Origin: Aspidiotus rigidus
Taxonomy: Eukaryota; Arthropoda; Insecta; Hemiptera; Diaspididae
NCBI GenBank assembly: GCA_035079385.1
Contig: JAVHKY010000040.1
Location: 1,364,001 to 1,428,000, forward strand
Length of the DNA stretch: 64,000 bases
Reading direction: 5' to 3'
Part shown: positions 54,301 through 64,000 of the stretch, piece after piece
How positions within the stretch are numbered: position 1 is the first letter of the stretch
How the letters are laid out: the number at the start of each line of letters is the position of its first letter
Position numbers and translations under genes: made by a program
Notes under the pieces: generated by a model
Database searches by the model: none
The model's input: the letters and a program-made list of their open reading frames with translations, nothing else
What the model was told of the DNA's origin: nothing

Positions 54301-57300
54301 GAAGTTTCTACGTCTTCTCTGAGCCGAGTTATGGACCAAAATGTGCCGAAAATTCAACAATTTGCCAGGGTTCCCAAAATAGGGCTTGAAAATTAATTAA
54401 TTTACAGTATTGAGCTGAATTTCGAACATTCCGATCATTAAACTACTGTTCCTGAAGTGAAATTTTACGGGGAAAACGAAAAAAATAGTCACAGAATACT
54501 GCGAAGCACAAAAATGGGTTAATGAGCCCAAAAAGGGTCAAAATGTCCCAAAGTTGGAAAATCGCTAATTTTATTCAATTCTTCAGTAAAATTTTGCGCT
54601 GAGTTCGGAAAAATCACCCAAATCACCCTACAAAGCTTCAAAATGGATATACGGGCACAAAGAGGGTCAAAATTCCCCAAATAAAAAAATTTCGTGATTT
54701 TCAAAAATTTAGTAGAATTCTGAAGTAAAAAATTTCGTGCTGAGTTCGAAAAAATTACCCAAATCACCTTACGAAGACTGAAAATGGATGTACGGCCCCA
54801 AAGAGGGTCAAAATTTCCCCAAACAAAAAAATTGCTCCATCATCAAAATTTTGTACAATTTACTAGTGAAATTTCATGCTGAGTCTGGAAAAATAACCCG
54901 AAAATTATCCAACAAAACTCCAAATTCAGTGAAAGGGTCCCAAGAGATTCCACACATTCACAAGTTGAATGATCGCTCAAATTTTCATATTTTATTCGAT
55001 TCTCTTGCGAAATTGAGCTTAGTTCGACTAAGGCCCTGAGTATGATTGAAGCTAGTGGAAGACTCGTTGTTTCAGACGATGAGGGAAAGCATGGAACCAA
55101 GAAGCTTGTCTTCCGTTGTAAACTCGCAATAAAAAATTAGCCAGAGTGCCTCTATCGATGGAAGCGGGCAAGTGTGTGATCATTCTTGTTGTGTCAGTCG
55201 AAAGAGGGAATTTTTAGGGAACATCATCATCCGGTGATTTGGGTGATTTTTTCGGACTCAGCACGAAATTTTATTTCAGAATTCTACTAAATTTTTGAAG
55301 ATCACGCAATTTTTTTATTTGGGGGAATTTTGACCCACTTTGGGGCCGTACATCCATTTTCAGGCTTCGTAAGGTGATTTGGGTTGTTTTTTCAGACTCA
55401 GCGCGAAATTTTACTTCAGAATTGTACAGAATCTCAAAGATCAAGCAATTTTTTAAAACAGAATCATGTTTTCTTTTGATAATTGAACACTTTGGGAACC
55501 CCTGCAGCAAAATTTCCGCACATTTTGGTCCATAACTCAGCTCAGAAAAGTCGTAGAAACTTTGTATTTGGCGCAAATGAAAGATAAAATTGAGATGCGA
55601 ATTTCGTAGATTTGAAGTATACATCTAACGTTTCGCGTTTTTGCGCTACGACAGATTTAACGCAAACTCCCATTTAACTGGTAACATCTTTTGGCCTCAA
55701 CCTGTATACTAGACCTGTCATGCCATGTACTATAGGACTAACATCTAGTATAATAGGCTTTTCTCCGGCCCGACATGCAATGTACTAGGGCATACTAGGC
55801 TCATGTCCAGTTTATGACGACACCTCGAATTTCCTGTTGTGCTACTTGATTTACTATTCTGTTATATAGAGACGGGAGCTCGATTCAGAGAGGCGCGCTC
55901 AAACTGGGCTGTTCTACATTGTGAAATGCTAAATAAGTCTCGATCTCGTGTGGACCTTGCAGGTGCTAGGAAGCTCACATCCCTCAGTGGAGGTGGCAAT
56001 TCAATTTTTGACCATAATAAATCCCAGATGAGTAATAAGAGACAAATTTCCCTCTAACTTAAATCAGTGTGTTCATACCCTGAAGCCAATATTGTTGAAC
56101 CATAATAACCAAATAAGGTAAGAATTTTTGAAATTGATATATGGCCATGTCACGTCGCAGCGTTGAAAAGGAGTAGGTTCTGAAGAAGTCTATTCATATG
56201 CCTAATTCCATTCTGAAAAACATGAGTTGATAGGAGTAGGATCCCATCTGTAGAGAAGAAAAAAAGAAATATTAAGAGGCCTACACTATGTTGTTTGTTT
56301 TTACGTGTATCACATGTGGCTGTAATAACGATGTGTGGGCTACTCTCCCCTCTAAATATGGCTCTTTTTGTCGGTACCTGGTATCACAAAGGATTTCAAG
56401 AGGCAATATGATGATCGAGATGATTTGAAGCCTGAATTGCATTATACGGTTAAACAGTACCCTTCGATTTGCGAGAGTTCTCGCGTCTCGACGAGAAAAT
56501 AGACACGTTTTCACATCTTGGCGAAATTTTGTAAAATATCCAGGTCGCTGTTTCTATCAGCAGTACCTAAATTACCTCCTTTGATCCATTAATTTTTTCT
56601 TCGATCGTATCTTGCTGCCCAGTGTTACGTCTATATCGTGTGCGTATGCGTCGCGAAGAACGGCAAACATTTACGTGATTGCAAAGATACACACGACACA
56701 CTGCTGTACATAATATGTATATACGTACTTCTTCCGCTGCAGAAGGTTAATCATTTCAATCTTTTCCCAATTTTGAGGTAAACCATGTAAAGTACTCGTC
56801 GCCGGCAGATCTTGTGCATTTCATCTCAAAATTTGGATACACAACTAGAAATGAATAGTAAGAGCAAGGTCGTGATCTATAATTAGCTTCAGTCCCCGAA
56901 TTTAGTATCGAGTGTGCGGAAGCGCTGATGTACTCTGCTCAACTTGAGGAACTTCTGTTTACTGATGTTCATGTACCTAGCATAGACAATTCGCATGTCA
57001 AATAAAGAGAAAATACCACCCGGCACCATAAAAATTGTAATTCCACTCTAATTGAAGGGGGAAAAAAAGAAAATTCGCCTTATGTTGGAAACCTGAAATG
57101 ATATCGCCTCGTCGTTTTGTCGAGGAAAAACAAATAGCCCCCGAGGGTATGTCATAATAAAACTGAATACTGGAGATTTTCACTTATTCACACAATACCA
57201 CTTCGTATTAATGCAGTTTTATTATTCGTTTACGTACTGAAGTACGCACTTAGGGTACTGCAAAAAACCTACTTTTTCTTACACACAGTCCTATATATTA

Positions 57301-60300
57301 TGCGCTGTGTTAGTTCAAAGCTCTCAAAAGGACGCGCATAAACTGTTATTATTACTGAATTTGTTATAAAAGCGGGGTCATTTAAAGCGAATCCGTACAA
57401 CTGTCGTATTTTCCCCTCCTGCACATTGCACAATCGATAAATTGTGAGTATCGAGCACAGTATTTGTGTATGCGTATAAGTGCTGTACCTTTATTCGGGA
57501 TTTCGGTGATTGGAGTGTTCTAGAAACTGGTTTGTGTATCAAATTATCAAAAGCATAAATATATTTGACAGACTCGCGAAGAAAAGAACTCTTGATCTCG
57601 AATAGGTTATTGCATAATATCATATACGGCAGTGTTTCGTGACAGTTACCCCGAATTTTTAAAACTGGAAACGAAATCGGTACAACAAGAAGTTACAATG
57701 AAGAGGATCTGTGGTTGGGCATTATACAATTCACGAAAATGTTAATTGCGTATGCGTTGAACCTATATTTCATTCGAATGGATAAAAGAGTAATTTATTT
57801 TCTTTATTAATTTCTTGCGTACCTACTTATTTTCGCTGTACTCGAATTTGTTGCATGTGTGATCGTTCAGTTTAGTAGGATCCGACTGAGTGCGTCATAT
57901 GCGTCTATACAGACTGATGTGGTGCGTTAGGGGTATTCACTTGTTTTACAATCTTTTTATACAAGAATGCACAACGATCACAATATTTACAACAATCAAT
58001 AAAATCAATCACAACAATTTTTCAAGACATAAATACGAGAAACGAGGTAGCATTACAATCATTGATAAAATTGTTTTGTTAGGAGTTTATACAAGGATCA
58101 CGCTAATGTTGCATCCATGCCCCCCCTTGATGAGGGGATCCTCATCAGATCCACTAACGGGAAGTTGTACCAAACAGGTAATAGCTCGGATTTTTGTGCT
58201 CCCTTGAAACCGAACCTCTACTACCCTCACAAGATTTTCCGAGCTAGGAAGTAACGTGGTAACGATTCCAATTGGCCATTGATAGGGTTTGACAGCTTCC
58301 GACTCCACCAGCACCAACTGACCAGGGAATCAACATCGATGGTAAAAAGCTGAACAACTCACGATTCGCTGATGATGTTATATTAATAGGACAAAACCAG
58401 TGAACCCGTATAAGAATGCTGAAAGACCTGAGCGATAAAAGTAGTAAAGTGGGACTGCAGATAAACTACGAAAAGACATTCATTATGAACATGGTAGACA
58501 GATCTAAGAAGGAATTGGACAATAGAATAGCAAAAAAGTGGGGAAATTCTAGTCTTCGAAGAAAATGATGAAAGATCCATTCAGAAACTACCAAAAGGCA
58601 AAAATAGTAAACTCATACATTCTACCCGCTCTAATATATGGCTCGGAAGTGTAACTATTAACAGAGAAGAGGTGGAACAAAATCATAGTAGCCCAAAATG
58701 CGACACGAAGGTTAATTCTAAAATAATGTTTAAAAAAAACAAAAAAAAAAAAAGATAAAATAAAAGTTACTTGGCTAAGGAACAAACTGAAAAACACTAT
58801 TAACTTCAAAATATCAGCGAAAAGAAAGAAGTGGGACTGGGTAGGGCACGTGGCTAGGATGGAAGGAGGGCAGATGGACGAGAAGGGTGATCGAATGGTT
58901 TCTATATGGGAAGCGAAGAAAGGGAAAAATAAAAAATCAGATCGGAAGACGATATTGTAAAACTACTAGGAAAGTATTTCATTTATTAGCTGTGATTTTG
59001 GGGGTGTAATTTTGGCCAAAATTACTTTTCCAGAAATTTTGGGTAGGTAAAAATTACCGAACTACCCCCCTCCCAGCGATGCCTCTGGCCAATAGGAAAG
59101 ACGGGTTGAGTATACGACGGCGGCATCCGTAATCTCCTCGGATCCATTATCGGTCCACCTACAAATAGTGAAAATCAAATAAAAATATATTAGGTATTCT
59201 ATAAATAAACATTTTTCATTGTATAACACGTAGATATAGTTATGTGTACAATAGTACCGGTACTGTAAAATTGTGCATTAATTCAAGGGCTCTGGTCGTC
59301 ATAGCAACGTTGGTGCGGCGTTTGCTTCGCATCAGCTGAACAAATTGTACCTCAAAATCAATGATGGTAAGAATTTTTTGATAACGATTTGCGTACCACG
59401 TACAGCGTACATAAAGTCCCGAGAAGATCTCCAACACAGTCATGAGAACCTTGACCTACGCTATGTAATCAGGACTATTGTGGGTACGAATGCAAGTCAG
59501 TATTCAGCAGTAGAGGAAGAAATGCAAATTTCACTGCAAATACAGTCTCTAATGTTGAATTTTTTTTATTCCTTACGTAATTGTATTTTCTCGGCTGAAA
59601 AATTACACTTGAGTTTGTCTCAGCAGGAGGTCTGCTCAACCGTAAAAAATACCCGTGCACACGCGAAATTGATGAAATATCTATCAAAAAAAGTACATCC
59701 ATCGCGGAGTCGGAATATTTTCTCTTTGTGCCTTTCATCCTCTCTCTAACTGTGACTATAGTAGCCATAACACAGCGATGACGACATTAAATTTTCAACA
59801 TATTATTAAGAAGAAATAGCTTGCTTTTATTTTTTCTTTCTCTTTCTCACAGCGAATTAGTTTCGCTTTCACTGTAGTGTGAACAATATTGTACTTGAAG
59901 TTCATCTAGAATCATTTTATAAAGTCAAATGACTAAATATTGTGTACAGTCCGAATTTTTGAGACGCGAAATTACAAGCAGGACAAGGCATTTGAAAGAA
60001 AGTTTAGAGGAGTATGCATCAATGTCTTGAAAAGTAATATCTTGTTCCCCTCTCCACAAAAAGAAAAAAATTCAATGTTCATGAGAAATTATATGAATTT
60101 GGTGATGGAAGGTAAAAATTGTTGAATTTATTGATTTAAAAACATTCGAGTTTCGTGAAAACCATCCATGAAGTTCTCCTTTTCTGTTCTTGTCGTTTAC
60201 ATACACATCTGAATACGCCATTTTTATCAATGAACTTGTTTGGATGGACCTACGTGGATGCTACTTCCGATTTGACTGAAGAACGAGATGACTGTGCAAC

Positions 60301-63297
60301 TAAAGTAGATTGAGGAAGAATGATGCGAGAATTTATGCTTCTTTCGAATGAGCAATTGTAAATCATTCACCAATGAGTGAGGTCTCGGTTCTTAACGCCA
60401 TTTAAAGAAGCAGAGATTGAACGTTTTCATTTTATTTTATTTTATCCTACCTTGTGTTCCTTCTTTTTGAGTCATTTTTCATCACTGAAGTACAAGAAAA
60501 AAGTATTTTTGGTTGAAGAAAAAATTGTATATTCGTTTTGGAATGGTGAATTTGCAGTGGCTACAATCCGAAAACTGATGATTTTCAACCCTCTCTTCTG
60601 AACGTGTCGAGATTCAAGAATCAGTACTTTTTTAAATTAGCGGAAATTAATTCTTCAATTGGAAACTCTCGATGGCGATTTATTAATCGGTGTGAGAATC
60701 TACGGCTGTTATTGAATTTCGTTTTGTTAATTTTTCGCTTTTATCTCAGAACATCAACGATTTAGCGGAAAGCAAATTGAGATAATAGAATAAACAAATG
60801 GCAGCGAGGTATATTTTTATCGAAGGTCCAGCCTCAATCACCTGAATATTGCTACCGCAACGTCTCTTCTGTTTCATTCCACTATCCCTATTTTCTTATT
60901 TCATCTCGCAAACGCAGTCGTGACTCTTGGATCGTTTTTTTTTTTTTTTTTTTTGTTTTGGTATTTTCGAATGGGTTTCTTGGAGGGTAGACGCGTAAAA
61001 ATAAGAGACAAGTACATTTGTGGTAGTAGGGACTTGGGAAAGAAATTTTATTTTGCGAAAAATGCCGAGAATTAGGTAATTTCTGAAAATGGTGATAAAC
61101 ACCGAAAAATGCTAAAAATATATGGAACGTCATTTCAATGGAAAAAAGTAAGATGATTGGTTAATGTGTGCGCTATTATTTTATGAATATTAATATGAAT
61201 CATCAGCAAGTGATATGACTTCAGTTGCGTAGCCAGAAGACTTTTCAAGCGGTAGGGAGAGGGTTTGAACGGAAATATTTTTGAAGGGGATGTTGAATAA
61301 AAAACTGTACCTTTTTTTGTGATTTTAATGGTATTTTAAGGTAACTTTTTCAGCTCACGGAGGCTTACAACCCTCTCTTCCTCCTGACTGCCCCTAAGTA
61401 TCGGATAGACATGCTATAAAGCTTTTAGTGGTGAAGCGTGATGTAGACTATTTGTAACTTCTTTAGTTTTTTTCCTTATAATTCATAAGTTCTTGATGAT
61501 TTTAATCAATACTTTCTGAAAATTTGTTATCCTTTTCTACTGAATAAGCGAATAATGCCTAAAATTTACATTTTAGCACCGGAATCACAGTTCTTAGCGT
61601 CGATAAATCCGGTGTCTAAAGTTGATCAATAGATGCCTAATTCTCTTGTTAGGTATACTCTTCTTCACAAATTTGTGTATTCTGTTCTACATCATCGTTT
61701 TTTCTGTTGGAATATTGAAATTTTTCGAAACTTTGCCATTCGCGCGATATTTTCAGCAAACACCTGTGGTTCTGTAATTAATAATGCGTACATTTGACAA
61801 TTGAATATCAATTGGAGGTTTCAAAGACAGATTGAACGACTGCTACGATATTCAAAAATACTAGCGGAAACGAAAGCTCCATTGGATAAATTGAATTTTG
61901 TGTATGTCGAAAAGGATAATCTTCGCGGTAAGATCACGACGCGCGGATACAAACTTCTGTACAATTTTTCATGGCATAATGCCAATATATTTCCTAAACG
62001 GTGGTTCATATAGTCTGTACAATAATATATATATATATGTGATGCGCTCTGCGATATTGGGTATTAAGTCGGAAAAATGAGTCGACTTGGAAATGGTCTT
62101 AAAATGTTCCTCTGAGTCAGAAAAACATTTTAAGACCATTTCCAAGTCGACTCACTTTTCTGACTTAATACCCAATATCGCAGAGCGCATCACATATATG
62201 TGTATATGTATATGAGTGTACCCTACGTACGCACACATTTCTTCCTCGTTCATAATAATTATTAGTTAACCGTAAGACGCAATTAATTCTAATTTACTAC
62301 AACACAGTAAGGAACACAGACGAGTAAAACTGAAAATTTACTTCGTTTTTGTATGTACGACGCATCTTGGGCAAGTCGTCGCAGTAATTTGTCACATACC
62401 TTTCATGACGTATGGTGTAAAACAAAGAAGGATTAAATTGTTTTTTTACGAGTGGGTATTGAAAGAACAATTATAACGAACGCGATAACGCGATGTTTGC
62501 ACCATTGAAAGGATTTGGGTGAACACATTCATTACCATCTGTTTGAGTATATCTTCTTTTGAGAATTATTGAAATCTTGAGGTTTCGGTCTCACTGCAAG
62601 AAAAAGGACAGAAAGTGATTTTTTTCCTTTAACCTTCTCGGTCTCAGGGAGAAGAACGAGAATATTTAATTTTAATGATGACCTCTTTCCGCAAAGAATG
62701 TTGAAGTACAATTATTTGTCGAGTTTCAAACTCATGTCATTCAGTGCAGTGCGAGCTGTAAGATATCGACATCATTTGTATACTGGAGTATTGTGGCAAT
62801 TCGGAGTTGACAAGGCCGCAAACCTGTTTTCATTAGCTCAGCCTAAACTCGATTTACAAAATAGCTTCATAGGAAGAGATGGAGAGGGTGCTTCGAGATG
62901 AGAATTTTTACTTGTTATATTATGGGCTCATACAAACATAGGAAAGTTCTCTACCCTTCATCGAGGGCTCAGATTTATAGCTTCAAAGTTGAAATTGCTT
63001 CAAATACAAAAGCTCATTAATTTACATCTCCAGAGTTTCAATTTGTTCCTACTTTTCATTAGTTTTCTTGTGATAACAGGTATGTGCTTCTTCTTTCGCA
63101 GACTAATAGGGATCTCATGGTCTCAAACACTGATATCAACTGATTCTTGAGATATACGTCAACAATTCCATCTCGTCATTCATTGTTCTCAATTGAAATT
63201 CACTCGTCAGTAAAATAGTGAGATAATTGAAAGAGATTGTTTCCAGAATGAATCTGAAAGTTTCAAGGTACCTACAAGTATAAGTAACGTCATCGCT

Positions 63298-63331
<34 letters not shown>

Positions 63332-63681
63332 CTTTTCATCTGTACCTAATAAAGCTATTATTATTCACCCAAAAATAGACGCCAACGCGAGTATTCTTAA
63401 ATTTTCGTGTTTCATAAAAATGTTACCTTTACGTAACGTAATCCTCTGGTAATGTCCTGTTCGTTCGTTGATAGGTTCATTCTGAAAGGTTTTATTGGAC
63501 TGCTCAATAATTTGTTTACCACTTCCGTATTTTATTCTTCCCACTTTGTATGTACCTGTTATTCTAGAAGTATAACCTATTGGTATTATGGTTCAGAAAA
63601 TACTAACAAAAATTTGTTTTCATTTTGTTTCAGGTTTTCTGATGACGACAGTCCTTGCGAAGACGGCCTCTCAGACCAATG
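51397..63681 (+). CDS. FBXO25/32: FBXO25/FBXO32 (atrogin-1) type F-box protein, first exons only
   Basis: Substrate receptor of an SCF ubiquitin ligase. Exon 1 (51397-51521) codes MPFISKDWRSPGEEWVKTEE then GWEKKKILECS, the highly conserved N-terminus of FBXO25 and FBXO32. It ends after 41 codons plus two bases at GTAAAT. A probable exon 2 (63634-63681), preceded by TTTTGTTTCAG and followed by GTAATA, joins in phase and codes FSDDDSPCEDGLSDQW; this exon is weakly conserved and less certain. The intron would be 12.1 kb. The F-box and the rest lie beyond the window. Sequence from about 51050 is the likely promoter and 5' UTR. Confidence 0.82.
51522..54144. other. FBXO gene intron 1, first part
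   Basis: No exon recognised. A 172-residue minus-strand frame (53035-53553) has no known motif; its 3' part overlaps element-like sequence near 52977-53240 (GGGCCATTCATTAATTATGT, a type of end seen in insect MITEs). I treat it as non-coding. Confidence 0.4.
54145..55704. mobile_element. foldback element FB-2 with tandem-unit arms, TATA duplication
   Basis: Ends CAGGGTGAGGCCAAAAGATG and CATCTTTTGGCCTCAACCTG are flanked by TATA (54141-54144 and 55705-55708). The arms stay inverted for about 300 bp (GCGCCAAATACGAAG, GGACCAAAATGTG), then contain tandem units of about 120-150 bp with AAAGAGGGTCAAAATTTCCC, in opposite orientation on the right (55210-55440). The centre, about 54950-55200, is unique. 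Non-coding, inside FBXO intron 1. Confidence 0.85.
55709..58086. other. FBXO gene intron 1, middle part
   Basis: A short repeat of CATGCCATGTACTA/CATGCAATGTACTA with GTATACTAG lies next to the foldback element (55710-55800). Otherwise no gene, RNA or repeat is recognised. Confidence 0.4.
58087..58323 (-). pseudogene. BEL/Pao retrotransposon, C-terminal Pol fragment
   Basis: A 76-residue frame matching the domain after the integrase of BEL/Pao elements: LVLVESEAVKPYQWPIGIVT, then SSENLVRVVEVRF, then AITCLVQLPV. It stops abruptly at about 58323, where a LINE fragment of the opposite strand begins. An LTR may lie within 57940-58080, but no partner is visible. Confidence 0.8.
58324..58985 (+). 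pseudogene. RTE-like LINE fragment, C-terminal half, decayed
   Basis: Frame pieces show RFADDVIL (catalytic RT box), VGLQINYEKT, NYQKAKIVNSYILPALIYGS and RKKWDWVGHVARM, in the order found in the full LINE at 47498-50693 but diverged, with several stops and frameshifts and one deletion. Confidence 0.85.
58986..62033. other. FBXO gene intron 1, last third
   Basis: No exon or RNA gene recognised. A 134-residue plus-strand frame at 59345-59749 and an overlapping minus frame have no known motif. A T run lies at 60938-60954. Confidence 0.35.
62034..62200. repeat. near-perfect foldback hairpin, about 75-bp arms
   Basis: TATGTGATGCGCTCTGCGAT and its partner; the arms differ at only one or two bases around a loop of about 15 bases (CCTCTGAGTCAGAA). 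Flanked by ATATAT runs. Confidence 0.85.
62201..63298. other. intron sequence without recognised features
   Basis: AT-rich, no motif, exon or repeat identified. Confidence 0.35.
63299..63368. repeat. poly(T) tract and RTE-like 3' tail
   Basis: About 33 T residues, then CTTTTCATCTGTACC and AATAAAGCTATTATTATT. The last part resembles the 3' end of the LINE (AATAAAGGCTATTATTATT at 50660), so this may be a tiny LINE 3' end. Confidence 0.5.
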
Positions 63682-63750
63682 GTAATAATTATATTATATA
63701 TCTGCTATTGGGATGTAATAAAGAACTAATTGATCTGAAATAACATTGGA

Positions 63751-63825
63751 GGACCTTTCTGTCAAAAGGGCGTCCGCTCAATGTATTTCTTTATGGGACG
63801 GACGCCCTTTTGACCGAAAGGTCTT
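63751..63825. repeat. GGGCGTCCG hairpin, copy after the probable FBXO exon 2
   Basis: GGACCTTTCTGTCAAAAGGG and its nearly perfect partner around the loop CTCAATGTATTTCTTTATGG. Closest relative is 16411-16484. Confidence 0.8.
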
Positions 63826-64000
63826 CATTTGTTGGTGGGTTGATACTACTCGCGACGCGTCCAACCAGTTCTGTAATCTATGCACTGGTGAAAACATGTC
63901 ACAGTGTGATCTACTGCCCCTATACTAACGTATGCAATTGATGCTCTATACCTGTAAGCCTATTAGTGTAGCCAAGAAGACAACATAAGAAGGTCGGTTT

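Noticed and set aside
59345..59749. 134-codon plus-strand frame overlapping a 97-codon minus frame
   Set aside because: Neither shows a domain or compositional sign of selection; both are within the FBXO intron.

Overview
The window is nuclear DNA of an animal, most likely an insect. It is AT-rich, its genes are split by GT-AG introns, and most of the non-coding space is packed with eukaryotic transposons and short inverted-repeat elements. I cannot fix the order or species from the sequence.

Four host genes can be built by joining exons in phase. (1) An acyl-protein thioesterase (LYPLA/APT family), six exons on the minus strand, 858-1926. (2) A major-facilitator transporter of the SLC17 family (sialin / inorganic phosphate cotransporter type), eleven exons on the plus strand, 5295-17330, with 4.3-4.4 kb introns full of repeats and an exon coding 23 prolines in a row. 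(3) DPH1, the first enzyme of diphthamide synthesis, three exons on the plus strand, 41993-43386. (4) The 5' end of an FBXO25/FBXO32 (atrogin-1) type F-box gene starting at 51397, whose probable second exon lies 12 kb downstream at 63634; the rest is outside the window. The four genes are unrelated and do not form a functional cluster.

Between about 20 and 38 kb lies a block of Maverick/Polinton-like (protein-primed family B DNA polymerase) sequence. A decayed polymerase gene runs on the plus strand (about 31.8-36.0 kb). A second, diverged copy of its C-terminus runs on the minus strand (21.1-22.0 kb). Several small ORFs accompany them. A nearly complete Ty3/gypsy LTR retrotransposon (25987-31490, minus strand, gag and pol open, LTRs about 98% identical, 4-bp target duplication) has inserted into a zinc-binding ORF of this block.

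Other mobile DNA: a Merlin element nested in a MITE (3.5-4.5 kb); five copies of that MITE family; hAT-like MITEs with perfect 8-bp target duplications; a TTAA-flanked element; two large foldback elements whose arms are tandem arrays (11.7-13.3 and 54.1-55.7 kb); fragments of MULE, Harbinger and BEL/Pao elements; a 3.2-kb RTE-like LINE with a 12-bp target duplication and only two in-frame stops (47498-50693); and a mosaic of nested MITEs just upstream of DPH1 (39.0-41.6 kb). No CRISPR array, convincing tRNA or rRNA gene was found.
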